Shown here: positions 15,663-24,581 of the stretch, piece after piece
Position numbering within the stretch: position 1 is the first letter of the stretch
Layout of the letters: each line of letters begins with the position of its first letter
Assembly: GCA_938010615.1 (NCBI GenBank)
Contig: CALLUY010000169.1
Location: forward strand, 1-32,864
Source of the DNA: an uncultured Pirellulaceae bacterium
Lineage (GTDB): Bacteria; Planctomycetota; Planctomycetia; Pirellulales; Pirellulaceae
Reading direction: 5' to 3'
DNA length: 32,864 bases
Translations under genes and position numbers: made by a program
The notes under the pieces: generated by a model
The model's input: the letters and a program-made list of their open reading frames with translations, nothing else
The model's database searches: none
Told to the model about the DNA's origin: nothing

Positions 15663-16889
15663 TTAGCCGTCGTACATCTTCGACTCGGGCTGCAGCTCAA
15701 GCAGCATCGCTTCCAACCGCTCGCGAATCTGCTCCATCAGCGGATCGTAATCGAGGCCGCGTTCGCGTTTGATGGATACTTCGATCGGATCGCCTACGAC
15801 CGTGATCGCTTTCAAATGTCCGTGGACGCGGCACTTGTCCGTGAAGTCTTCTTCAAATTTCTCTACAGTCTCCAACAATCGATCCACCGAAGGATGCTCC
15901 GTTACGTATTGTTCCGGATAGCAATCGACTTGCTGAGCCAAATATGTTCGCTCAAGATGTTCCCAACGACGCTTGCGTTCGGCCAACTCCATTGTGTCGC
16001 CGATCATATCGGGAAAGATCTTCACGCGAAGACTCTTGATTCGAACCTGAATGCCGCCTTCTTGAACTTCGCCAAGCCACTCTTCTTCCAGCGGATGCAG
16101 CAGATGATTCACCATGTTCGTTTGGCGTTGACGCAGCGTTGCACCTTCGGGAACCGGGCAGCCGTATTGAAGTTCCTTAATTTTCAACAGCGCGTCGCCG
16201 ACTTTCACGATCCGATCGACCAACGGCAAATCGGTCTGCGGAGTCCAACTTAGTCGCGATTCGATGTCCGAAAGCACCGCCCCAGCAGCTTTGTCGACGT
16301 CGCCTTGAAAAACGTACTTGATTGCAACCGGATGCACGACGACCTTGCCGCTGCCGAGACCCTCTTTCGCACGACGCTTTGCAGCAGTGCGAGCAATGAA
16401 CGAAGGACCGTCCATCAATGACATCAGCCGATCGTTGGTGCGACTGGTCGTACCTTCGGGAAAGATCACCAACGGTCGCTCAGCCGTTTTCAAGATCTCG
16501 ATCGCGTGATCAATCGCAGTTCGATCCATGCCTTCGCGATTGACACTAAACGCACCCATCATGCGAACGACGAAACGGATCATGGCACCTTGATTGAACA
16601 GGTGCCAACTGGCCATGAAATACAGCGGGCAGCTCGCTTCCATCCCAAGGTTGTGCATGTGCGCTGGGTCAGCGAGCCGCGGATGATTAGGAGTCATCAA
16701 GACAGCGTGACCGGCATCGATCGAGGCACGCAGCTTTTCGGCACCGCGAACTTCTTGATCCCAGACGCCTTCGCGACGACGTAGTGTGATTCGATGCAAC
16801 TTCAACGCACGGTAAACCTTCTGCGGCCACGTCGCTTTGATCGCGGGCACGAACTTGTACGGTTTCTCAATGAAGATGCTTCGTTGCAT
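15663..16889 (-). CDS. PlsC-type lysophospholipid/glycerolipid acyltransferase
   Basis: A 408-aa protein with the PlsC acyltransferase core: NHPRLADPAH, giving the HX4D catalytic motif (H69, D74), then SVNREGMDRTA and the substrate-binding FPEGTTSR at 143-150. Such enzymes transfer acyl chains to lysophosphatidate or related lipids at the inner membrane. The protein is longer than the roughly 250 aa of typical PlsC; the extra C-terminal half (about 215-400) is rich in charged helices and ends PLMEQIRERLEAMLLELQPESKMYDG. No clear membrane helix is present. Its ATG shares one base with the stop codon of the DUF389 gene (TAATG), so the two are probably translationally coupled. The exact acyl acceptor is unknown. 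Confidence 0.85.
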   Translation of the reverse strand: MQRSIFIEKPYKFVPAIKATWPQKVYRALKLHRITLRRREGVWDQEVRGAEKLRASIDAGHAVLMTPNHPRLADPAHMHNLGMEASCPLYFMASWHLFNQGAMIRFVVRMMGAFSVNREGMDRTAIDHAIEILKTAERPLVIFPEGTTSRTNDRLMSLMDGPSFIARTAAKRRAKEGLGSGKVVVHPVAIKYVFQGDVDKAAGAVLSDIESRLSWTPQTDLPLVDRIVKVGDALLKIKELQYGCPVPEGATLRQRQTNMVNHLLHPLEEEWLGEVQEGGIQVRIKSLRVKIFPDMIGDTMELAERKRRWEHLERTYLAQQVDCYPEQYVTEHPSVDRLLETVEKFEEDFTDKCRVHGHLKAITVVGDPIEVSIKRERGLDYDPLMEQIRERLEAMLLELQPESKMYDG

Positions 16890-18631
16890 TAGTTCTTGTT
16901 TTCAATTGAACTCTGTTCGATTTCGGTTTGAGTCTGTTCGAACTCGGTTTGATTCTGCTCTTTAGCTTCTTTCTTGGCGTGTTTCAATGGATTGAAGACA
17001 GCCATCGAAATTGCCAACACGAGCGACGCAACGACGAATGCCCCAAACCAATACCTTGTCCATAAGTACTGTTTCGATTTCTTGTCACCTTTGGATTTTT
17101 GCTTTCGCGTATCGATTCCGATCGACCAAAACACCATCGCAGTACCAAGCACGATAAACACGACGTTGGTCAAAAATAGCAGAAATGCTCCCACAGAAAG
17201 CGTCAATTGTCCGAGTGCCAGATACATGCCTGATGTCGCAATTGGAGGCACCAATGCTGCCGCAATGGCAACGCCTGGAATGGCGCCGTTAAGCCCCTTT
17301 CGGCTCATTGCGTAGGCTCCCGCGATACCGCTGGCAAGAGCAACCAACAAATCCAGCAGGCTAGGAGCGTCTCTCGACACCATCTCCGGAGTCGAAGTGA
17401 TATCTGTGCCGATCAGCATCAATAAGCCAATGAAAACTCCGACTGCAAATGCGTTTGCAAATCCGATCAACACTGCCCAACGCGCATTTCGAATCAGGTC
17501 CAAGTTCCCTTGAATCAACGCAAACCCAATCCCAACGAGCGGAGTCATTAAAGGAGCCACCAACATTGCTCCGATCACAACAGCCGTCGAATCATCCGCC
17601 AAGCCAAGCGCTGCAATCAGTGTCGACAATGAAATCAGAGCACAGAAATCGAAATTGAATTTTGAGTTCGTTTCTAGTTTCTCCACTAAAGCAATTCGCT
17701 CTTCGCGTTCCAGTTGCGGCACCAACTGTCGGATCGATCCTTGACAGTTCCGCAAGACCTTTCTGCCAATCGAAACTGACGGTCGCACGACAACCATGGA
17801 CTTTCCGTCGTCTTTATTTCGCAGTCCACGAACCAGAGTACGGATCTTTTTAATGTTACGACTGCCATAAACAATCGTGTTGAATATTTTCGATTCCTGA
17901 GCTTGGATCGCTTCGATCAACGAATTACCAATGACGGTGGTCGACTCAATGTCACTTTTGTCACTGATGCCTGAGCCCGAAACAATCGCTTTAGCTTTTC
18001 GCTGCGCAATTTGAGGCGCAACTTCATCGTCGTCCGGCCAAACGTACAATAACGTCGCCTTACCACCTTCGCTGGAACGAGAAAACTGCACGGCGCGGCG
18101 AGCCGCCAACGGCGATTCACTTTCGGCGTCTGCAGCAACGAGAATCTTTATCGGCTTATCCAGCGGAGGCGGCGATCCCCACACCATCATCGTCTCGCAC
18201 GGCGCCTGCAGGAACAAACGCTGAGCCCACGATGCTCCTTCGTCATCGGACTTCAGATCATTGACCGCTGGTAGAATCAAGCGGACGGATTCGAGTGAAT
18301 CAACCATGTCGACGAGCGATTCAGCCGGATTGGGCGCGACCAACTCACGCGTTTCCACGACGATCCGATCCATCTCGGCGTAATCACGCTGCTCGGCAAC
18401 GTCTTCCTTCAATGCGACTCGATCGCAGGCTTCGAGCAAACTGAAAACGGCCTGAAAGATTTCGTATTCTTCAGCTTCTTCTTTGAGTAGAGAATCCCAT
18501 TTCGCCGCCCCTGTCTGCCGCCGCGGAACGATCACCAGAAGATCATAGTGCTCCGCCGTCGCCGCCCGAATGCCCCAGTTGATCATCCGTTCAACTTGAG
18601 ACGTCTCGTTGATATAGATTGCAATCTGCAT
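16889..18631 (-). CDS. DUF389 membrane protein with N-terminal USP-like region
   Basis: 580 aa from the ATG at 18631 (MQIAIYINETSQVERMINWGIRAA); an upstream in-frame start would run back into the barrel gene and is rejected. Residues 1-330 resemble universal stress protein folds: MQIAIYINE at the start and IKILVAADAESESPLAARRAVQFS (about 160), then IVYGSRNIKKIRTLVRGLRN. The C-terminal half (about 360-560) has six or seven membrane helices with the DUF389 (TIGR00341-type) core: SKFNFDFCALISLSTLIAALGLADDSTAVVIGAMLVAPLMTPLVGIG and GLNGAIPGVAIAAALVPPIATSGM. The tail is Gln/Glu-rich and disordered. Function is not established; the USP part suggests nucleotide or stress sensing. It is encoded 53 bp after the barrel gene and one base into plsC. 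Confidence 0.88.
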   Translation of the reverse strand: MQIAIYINETSQVERMINWGIRAATAEHYDLLVIVPRRQTGAAKWDSLLKEEAEEYEIFQAVFSLLEACDRVALKEDVAEQRDYAEMDRIVVETRELVAPNPAESLVDMVDSLESVRLILPAVNDLKSDDEGASWAQRLFLQAPCETMMVWGSPPPLDKPIKILVAADAESESPLAARRAVQFSRSSEGGKATLLYVWPDDDEVAPQIAQRKAKAIVSGSGISDKSDIESTTVIGNSLIEAIQAQESKIFNTIVYGSRNIKKIRTLVRGLRNKDDGKSMVVVRPSVSIGRKVLRNCQGSIRQLVPQLEREERIALVEKLETNSKFNFDFCALISLSTLIAALGLADDSTAVVIGAMLVAPLMTPLVGIGFALIQGNLDLIRNARWAVLIGFANAFAVGVFIGLLMLIGTDITSTPEMVSRDAPSLLDLLVALASGIAGAYAMSRKGLNGAIPGVAIAAALVPPIATSGMYLALGQLTLSVGAFLLFLTNVVFIVLGTAMVFWSIGIDTRKQKSKGDKKSKQYLWTRYWFGAFVVASLVLAISMAVFNPLKHAKKEAKEQNQTEFEQTQTEIEQSSIENKN

Positions 18632-18684
18632 AGTTGGAAGTTTGGCTCGAAGTTCGTACGGCAAGCGGAGGCGGATTCCCGGGG

Positions 18685-21012
18685 CTACCGATTGTAACCG
18701 ATCCCGAACGTCAAACCACGCAGCCCAAAATCGCCTTGCGGAAAGGCTGCGGTGCCTCCGCCGATCCACGTTTGGTTCATGAAGCCAAATCGTCCGTACA
18801 CAGATCGATTTTCGCCCACCGTTTTCGTGTATTGAACCGCGACAAGGAAATCCAGAATCGTGAGGAACTCGTCCGCACCGAGACGATTCTCAAGACCCGT
18901 TTGCGAATTCGTCACGACTTGATCGCGTTGGCCGAACAAGACGGCTCCGCCAAACGTCGTGACCAGTTCCATCGGCGTGTGGCCGATCGGACGATAGTAT
19001 TCGAGAACCGCACGAGGCCCGTAAGCTCGCATGTCGGAAACGGAGCTTAGTGACTCAACCGTCACACCGTCTGCCGCGACGACGTTTGCGTTGAGCCGCT
19101 GTGCGATGCTGACGTATTGGAATCCGAAGTTTCCGTTGACGCGTGAAATCGGAAACTTCAACTCTTTGAAGAACGAAACGACACCTGAATCGATATCGAT
19201 TGAGTGTTGAGTCGACAGGATCTCCCCTGGATCGTCGGCAACGATTCTGCTCCAAACATTTCGCCCAATGACCCACGCGTTTGTATGTCCGGTGACGTTG
19301 CCATCGCTGGTGAAGCTGGCGATCTCAGAATTCGAGTTGATGTTAAAGTAAGTTAACTCAACGCCGGGACCGTATTGAGACTCGAAGCCCAAACGAATAC
19401 GAGGATGAAAATCCGAGTCGAAATCTAGAGGAATCGATTCGCCAAAATTCACGGCTTCGGTCGCGATCGCCGTGTTGCCTTGGAACTGTGGCTCAGCCCA
19501 AAGGACTTCTGCCATGTAGAAGAATCTTCCCGTGGCGATGATTTCATTGAAGGGTGGGAAGTCGCGTTTCTTGGTTTCGAAGTCGAACTTTTCACCGTCA
19601 TCAATTGGATAGACTTTGCCACGCTGAATCGGCATCGCCTGTCGGTGTCCGACCTGCGGATTAAAGTTTGGAATGTACTCTGACATCGCAAATGCAGGCG
19701 GCTGAACCGGCAAATACGATTGCACTGCAGCACCAGGTTGCGCTGGTGGAGAAAGCGACAGATTTGAGTTCATTGGAACCACCTCATTGTGACCCGGCGT
19801 GGTACCGGTTACAGGTGGAACCCATTGATTACTCTGAAAGAAAGGATTGCTTTGGACAATAGGCTCAGGACGAGGATTCGACATGACGCTGGAACTCCCC
19901 GTCAGTGGAGCTTGCCAGGAATCGCCCTCCCTGTTTCCCCGAATTCCATAGAATGCGCCAAACGTTGGAGCGGTTGATTCGAATCGAGACGTGACTGCCG
20001 TGGAGGGAGAAAACGAATTCGGTGACTCGATCACCGATTGAGCGGCGAACGAGGGAATATCAACCGACGGAGGATCAATTGATTGAATTGGATTCGACTC
20101 TATGGGACTCGATTCGACTATCTGTTGTGGCATGACGGGAGCAGATAATTTTTCCTCGACTTGCGGCACATCTATTTGAGCAAAGCCAGCATCAGATTCT
20201 GCAGCGACAGGTTCCGGCGTTGCGTCGATCGTTTCAACAACAGTTTCCGTCGCGGATTCGATCGATTGCTGTGCCGTGAATTGATTGTCACCCGGGTCTA
20301 TGTTGGTGATACTAATCGGTGTCGAGTCAGTTGCCTCATAGTTTGGCTCCTCAACGAGATCACCCGCGAATTCGGAATTCAGGTCTGGGCGTGAATCATC
20401 GCTGTTGAGACCTGAATCGAATTCCTCAGCCAATTCAGAAATCGAACTTGGAATTGAAGTATCCGCAACAGAAGATTTTGGAAGGGCAGATTCCAACAGA
20501 GTGGGGGCAGGATCCAGCAGAGCAGGCTCTGAAGGAGTATCCCCCAGCATCGCAGCGTCGAGATCCGGAGCAACGTCGTATGCTGAATCGACGACCGTTG
20601 CAACCGTTTTTGCCAGTGGTGAATTCGTGTTCGCGACGTCGCCGGTCTCCAGCCCTGCCATGACAACGCGACCGTTGCTGGATGGATTGGACTCGTACGA
20701 TTGCAGATTTGCGAGCGCGGGAATTTTTGGAGTCGCATGGAACCCGTAAGTACTTGCCCCTGGCCTTGGACTTGGGATCTTAGCGGTTTGCGGTCGCGCT
20801 TCGGGCGGCAAAGCATAAGTACGCCGCGCATAGTTCGGCGGCATCAACTTTGGCTGCACATACTTTGGCTGCACATACGTTGGCTGCGACTGTGGGAGTC
20901 GAGGAGTTTCATAGTGAGGGTAGGACTGCTGCGGCAAGGCATACGCAATCGCGGCTCCCACCGTGATCACGGTTGTGGCAGTCAGTATCAGGATTAGTTG
21001 CTTCGAAGTCAT
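18685..21012 (-). CDS. BBP7-like outer-membrane beta-barrel protein with long disordered stalk
   Basis: The ATG at 21012 gives 775 aa; a GTG four codons earlier is an alternative. The N-terminus (MTSKQLILILTATTVITVGAAIAYALPQ) is a signal peptide or anchor. About 450 residues of Pro/Ser/Gln/Glu-rich low-complexity sequence follow, with short repeats such as PTYVQPKYVQPKLMPP and many SxPxx segments. The last 290 residues alternate polar and hydrophobic positions with many aromatic girdle residues (RFFYMAEVLWAEPQFQGN, RIRLGFESQYGPGVELTYFNI, GNFGFQYVSIAQRLN, YGRFGFMNQTWIGGG) and end GLRGLTFGIGYNR, typical of a barrel of the planctomycete BBP7/porin-like type. It is first in an operon with DUF389 and PlsC genes, suggesting an envelope role. 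Confidence 0.8.
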   Translation of the reverse strand: MTSKQLILILTATTVITVGAAIAYALPQQSYPHYETPRLPQSQPTYVQPKYVQPKLMPPNYARRTYALPPEARPQTAKIPSPRPGASTYGFHATPKIPALANLQSYESNPSSNGRVVMAGLETGDVANTNSPLAKTVATVVDSAYDVAPDLDAAMLGDTPSEPALLDPAPTLLESALPKSSVADTSIPSSISELAEEFDSGLNSDDSRPDLNSEFAGDLVEEPNYEATDSTPISITNIDPGDNQFTAQQSIESATETVVETIDATPEPVAAESDAGFAQIDVPQVEEKLSAPVMPQQIVESSPIESNPIQSIDPPSVDIPSFAAQSVIESPNSFSPSTAVTSRFESTAPTFGAFYGIRGNREGDSWQAPLTGSSSVMSNPRPEPIVQSNPFFQSNQWVPPVTGTTPGHNEVVPMNSNLSLSPPAQPGAAVQSYLPVQPPAFAMSEYIPNFNPQVGHRQAMPIQRGKVYPIDDGEKFDFETKKRDFPPFNEIIATGRFFYMAEVLWAEPQFQGNTAIATEAVNFGESIPLDFDSDFHPRIRLGFESQYGPGVELTYFNINSNSEIASFTSDGNVTGHTNAWVIGRNVWSRIVADDPGEILSTQHSIDIDSGVVSFFKELKFPISRVNGNFGFQYVSIAQRLNANVVAADGVTVESLSSVSDMRAYGPRAVLEYYRPIGHTPMELVTTFGGAVLFGQRDQVVTNSQTGLENRLGADEFLTILDFLVAVQYTKTVGENRSVYGRFGFMNQTWIGGGTAAFPQGDFGLRGLTFGIGYNR

Positions 21013-21340
21013 TGATTCGTGCACGCAGGAAGTTGAATCAAACGGAAAAACCGTTGCCTCAAGAACAATCGGAATAACCGTTAAAACCGGCGATCAAATC
21101 CTGTTTGCGCGAAAGTGTTCCGCTAACCCAATGCTGTCCCGCAACCGAAAACGGCTCCCCAATCAGACGAAATTGGCTAACAGTTGAAACCGGCATCACT
21201 CTAAAACCTTGGCTAATCGGCAAAGTTTACCAACCTCCGCCCAGATTGAATTTGTTGCCTCTGACTGCGATAATCAGCGGATCAACGTTGGAAAAACGCT
21301 TGGAATCGCTTCCCAAAATCGCTCCCAAAATCGACACCGC
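21013..21340. other. Divergent intergenic region between barrel operon and DUF58 gene
   Basis: This 328-bp region separates the leftward barrel operon from the rightward DUF58 gene and should hold both promoters. I see no RNA gene, strong hairpin or transposon remnant. The only pattern is a short direct repeat just before the DUF58 start, CCCAAAATCG at about 21311-21332 in two copies, plus several scattered AACCG words. Confidence 0.4.
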
Positions 21341-22771
21341 ATGATAGAAGTCGCCAATTCGATCTTTCAATTTCTGGCCCAACGGCCATTGATCATGCTG
21401 TTGCTGATGGCGCTGCCGCTGTTGCTGGCAGTTCGCACACGTCAGATTTATCCAACGCGCTTGATGCTGGGTATTTTTAGCTTGCTGGCCGCATCATCCA
21501 TTTTGATCGCCTTTGCCCCAGTTCTGATTCCGGTCGTGCTGATCATTGACGTCATTTTCCTGTTGGCCGTCTTGGTCGATTTCTTCACCGTTGTGCCAGC
21601 AAAAAATTTGTCAGCCAGTCGCAACATGCTGAAGATCGTATCACTGGGCAAGCCCCATGATGTCGAGATCGAGCTAATCAACAAGTCTCGGAAGAAAGTA
21701 AGCGTCACTGTCAAGGACGACTTGCCTGACTGCTTTACCGCGACGCCTGCAAAATTTGACACCGCGATCGAACCTCGAAGTCGAGCCATTTTTGACTATC
21801 GACTCAACAGCGACACACGCGGCAAGTACTCGATGAAGACCATTTTTGTTCGAGCGAAGAGTCGCTGGGCGCTATGGAATGCACTGTATCAGTTGCCGGT
21901 CGAATCGCCGGTATACGTTTACCCTGACATGCGACAGATCGCCGAATACGATTTGTTGGCTCGGACGAATCGACTTAGTCTCGTTGGCGTTCGACGAACT
22001 CGAAAAATCGGACAGGACAATGAGTTCGAACGACTCCGCGACTACACCTCCGATGACAACTACAAGAACATCGACTGGCGTTCGACTGCGAAACGACGCA
22101 AGCTAACGGTCAAGGACTTTCAAACCAGTCAGAGCCAACGAATCATCTTCATGCTCGACTGTGGTCGTTTGATGACTGGCATGTCGGGCCGTTTCGACAT
22201 GCTCGATCATGCACTCAACGCGATCCTGATGCTCAGCTATGTCGCGCTGAAGCAGGGCGATGCCGTTGGACTGATTTGCTTCAGCGACAAAGTCCACAGT
22301 TTCACTCCGCCGCGAACGGGTTTGCGACACATTAACCATTTGCTCAATGCGACGTTCGACCAAAAAGCCAACTATGTCGAATCGCGTTTCGACGACGCGT
22401 ACTTTTACTTGCAGCGAAACTGCCCAAAAAGGTCCCTCGTTGTGCTGGTGTCAAACGTGCTGGACGAAGTCAACGCAAACCAGATCTTGCAATTCAATTC
22501 TCAACTGACGGGACGCCATCTACCGCTCTGCGTTTTCGCTCGAGATCACGACCTCTATCAGATGGTCGACGACTACAGCGATCATCCAGGCGAAACCGGC
22601 GACAAGACGCTCTACGAAGCTGCCGCGTCGGCCAGCATCCTTTCGTGGCGCAAACAGGTTATCACGGATTTGCAACACCAAGGCGTTTTGGCTGTCGAAA
22701 GTTTTCCTGAAGACATGACGGCTCAGTTGGTGAACCAATACCTAGAAATCAAGGCGCGGCATTTGCTGTAG
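21341..22771 (+). CDS. DUF58 domain protein (MoxR-associated type)
   Basis: The ATG at 21341 gives 476 aa; a TTG start further up would add 44 residues of non-family sequence and is rejected. Two membrane helices sit near the N-terminus (about 14-34 and 40-85, LIMLLLMALPLLLAV and LMLGIFSLLAASSILIAFAPVLIPVVLIIDVIFLLAVL). The DUF58 signature follows at about 245-275: RKIGQDNEFERLRDYTSDDNYKNIDWRSTAKRRKL. After that comes a von Willebrand-A-like domain with a partial metal site (IIFMLDCGRLMTGMSGRFDMLDHALNAILMLSYVALKQGDAVGLICFSD). Such proteins usually work with a MoxR AAA+ ATPase in envelope stress or complex assembly. No MoxR gene adjoins it here. Confidence 0.9.
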   Translation: MIEVANSIFQFLAQRPLIMLLLMALPLLLAVRTRQIYPTRLMLGIFSLLAASSILIAFAPVLIPVVLIIDVIFLLAVLVDFFTVVPAKNLSASRNMLKIVSLGKPHDVEIELINKSRKKVSVTVKDDLPDCFTATPAKFDTAIEPRSRAIFDYRLNSDTRGKYSMKTIFVRAKSRWALWNALYQLPVESPVYVYPDMRQIAEYDLLARTNRLSLVGVRRTRKIGQDNEFERLRDYTSDDNYKNIDWRSTAKRRKLTVKDFQTSQSQRIIFMLDCGRLMTGMSGRFDMLDHALNAILMLSYVALKQGDAVGLICFSDKVHSFTPPRTGLRHINHLLNATFDQKANYVESRFDDAYFYLQRNCPKRSLVVLVSNVLDEVNANQILQFNSQLTGRHLPLCVFARDHDLYQMVDDYSDHPGETGDKTLYEAAASASILSWRKQVITDLQHQGVLAVESFPEDMTAQLVNQYLEIKARHLL

Positions 22772-22798
22772 CTCAGGCCAAAATCGTCAGGCTTCTTA

Positions 22799-23200
22799 TT
22801 AAGGGTTCAATATGCCCACGGCGAGCGTTCCAGCTACGGCAAGACATGCAGAAAAAATCAATCCCAGAAGAAACACTCCGTTTCTCAATGACACTGACTC
22901 TTCTTTCTTCAACCAGTTCAAATAAGTCTCGGCAATTGGTCCGGCAAAGTAGCAGACGTTGGCGGCAAGACCCGCCACGACACAAGCAAACCAAAACTCC
23001 GGCAGCTTGTAAGCTCCTGTCAAGAACGCCGTGAACAGGCAGATTGCAATCAAAATAACGTTGTAGCGAACCCGGAGTTTTTCCCACGCTAGGAAAACTC
23101 GGCGAGCAATCGATTGGATTCCCCAGTCCGGCATTGCCTGAGCCGTTTCAATCGACTCGGCAACGGGCGGAGTCGCGTAAGGATTTTTGGATTCGGCCAT
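22799..23200 (-). CDS. Small membrane protein of planctomycete type
   Basis: 133 aa from the ATG at 23200 (MAESKNPYATPPVAES); another ATG at 23230 would add ten residues and cannot be excluded. The SKNPYATP opening is a recurrent N-terminal motif of small planctomycete membrane proteins. A cytoplasmic stretch with WGIQSIARRVFLAWEKLRVRYN precedes four hydrophobic segments: VILIAICLFTAFLTGAY, FWFACVVAGLAANVCYFAG, a segment around ETYLNWL, and NGVFLLGLIFSACLAVAGTLAVGIL. I cannot assign a function. It converges on the DUF58 gene with a 27-bp gap. Confidence 0.7.
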   Translation of the reverse strand: MAESKNPYATPPVAESIETAQAMPDWGIQSIARRVFLAWEKLRVRYNVILIAICLFTAFLTGAYKLPEFWFACVVAGLAANVCYFAGPIAETYLNWLKKEESVSLRNGVFLLGLIFSACLAVAGTLAVGILNP

Positions 23201-23253
23201 CGAAAACGTTCTTGCGTTATTGAAGCTCATTTCAAAATTGAATTCGCAGGTTG

Positions 23254-23307
23254 GTAGTCCCGCCTTTAGGCGGAATTTGCATGCCTTCCGGCTGAAGCCG
23301 GTGCTAC
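23254..23307. repeat. Double-hairpin intergenic element C (REP/BIME-like)
   Basis: GTAG (23254-23257) and CTAC (23304-23307) flank two hairpins: CCGCC/GGCGG with loop TTTA (23260-23273), and CCGGC/GCCGG with loop TGAA (23288-23301). The spacer between them contains GCATGC. This repeats the layout of element B. It lies in the gap between the small membrane protein gene and the ThuA gene. Confidence 0.75.
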
Positions 23308-23437
23308 AAACGCAGGTTTTAAAATGTACTTGGACCTTTACAGTCTAGCGGATTGCATTGCGTCGCTGCAAACTTGCTAACAAGGTCCGATCCCATTACG
23401 CTTAGTGCATCAACTCAGCACCAATTTGAGATTCCTC

Positions 23438-24487
23438 ATGCCAAAAATCGCATTCAAATGCATTCCCGTCGTTCTTCTCGTTTTGCTATCCACGAACACT
23501 TACGCTCAGGAAGCGAAAACGGAAACGCCCAGCAAAGCCGAAGCGACTGCGGCACCCATTCCCGTTCTGATCGTCGATGGCCAAAACGGATATCACGGCG
23601 ACTGGCCAAAGATCACGCTGATGATGAAGACTTACTTGGAAGACACAGGCAAATTCAAAGTCGACGTCTATCGCACAAAGTTCCTGATGAACGGTAAACG
23701 CGAGGCCGAGTTCCCACTCAATGACGGAAAGAAGTACGAAGACTTCAAAGAATCAAAAACCGACCCGGACTTCAAGCCTGAATTTGCCAAGTACAAACTG
23801 GTCATCAACAACTTTGGCTTCAACGCTGCACCGTGGCCCGAAGAAACCAAAACTGCCTTCGTCGACTACATGAGTAACGGCGGTGGATTGCTCAGCATTC
23901 ACGCGGCCGACAACTGTTTCCCGCAGTGGAAAGAATACAACTTAATGACGGGACTTGGCGGCTGGGGCGGACGAACCGAGAAGAGCGGCCCTTACGTTTA
24001 CTACAACGACAAAGATGAAATCGTTCGCGATGAAGCGAAAGGGAAGGGCGGACACCACGGTCCTCAACACAAATTCGAAATCGTGCTCCGCAACAGTGAT
24101 CACCCGATCACCGACGGAATGCCACCAAGTTTCCTGCACGCACAAGATGAACTCTATGAGCAACTTCGCGGTCCGGGTTTGAACATGACGATTCTGGCAA
24201 CGGCATTCGCATCGCCAGAGCAGAAAGGCAGCGGTCGCCACGAGCCAATCCTGATGGCACTCAACTATGAAAAGGGACGCGTGTTCCACACGACGCTCGG
24301 CCATGCGGCTTACTCATGCGAGTGCGTTGGTTTCATCACAACGTTTTTACGCGGAGCAGAATGGGCAGCAACCGGTCAAGTCACCATCCCGGTTCCCAAA
24401 GACTTCCCAACGGGCACTGAAGAAAGCGTTCGAAAATTTGACGAGCGTGAGGCAAAAGAGACCGCAACCGAGAGCGCCAAGCACTAA
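23438..24487 (+). CDS. Secreted ThuA-domain protein
   Basis: 349 aa from the ATG at 23438 (MPKIAFKCIPVVLLVLLSTNTYAQ), a signal peptide with a likely cut after TYAQ. A GTG 33 bases earlier is possible but gives a poorer leader. The ThuA (class I glutamine amidotransferase-like) fold is clear: VLIVDGQNGYHGDWPKITLMMKTYLED, KYKLVINNFGFNAAPWPEETKTAFVDYMSNGGGLLSIHAADNCF, NSDHPITDGMPPSFLHAQDELYEQLRGP, and GRVFHTTLGHAAYSCECVGFITTFLRGAEWAATG. ThuA proteins occur in sugar and trehalose utilisation loci, and planctomycetes carry many secreted copies; their reaction is poorly known. The gene is monocistronic here and converges on the M50 gene. Confidence 0.92.
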   Translation: MPKIAFKCIPVVLLVLLSTNTYAQEAKTETPSKAEATAAPIPVLIVDGQNGYHGDWPKITLMMKTYLEDTGKFKVDVYRTKFLMNGKREAEFPLNDGKKYEDFKESKTDPDFKPEFAKYKLVINNFGFNAAPWPEETKTAFVDYMSNGGGLLSIHAADNCFPQWKEYNLMTGLGGWGGRTEKSGPYVYYNDKDEIVRDEAKGKGGHHGPQHKFEIVLRNSDHPITDGMPPSFLHAQDELYEQLRGPGLNMTILATAFASPEQKGSGRHEPILMALNYEKGRVFHTTLGHAAYSCECVGFITTFLRGAEWAATGQVTIPVPKDFPTGTEESVRKFDEREAKETATESAKH

Positions 24488-24581
24488 CGATTGGTCGCGG
24501 ACGAAGCGGAACGGGAAGATACCATCATCGTCCAATTGCCAAAAATATAGCGTATCGGAAACAGTAAATGATTGCCGATAA

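Noticed and set aside
18632..18769. Extended N-terminus for the DUF389 protein
   Set aside because: It overlaps the end of the barrel gene and adds Arg-rich sequence with no similarity to the family; the MQIAIYINE start is natural.
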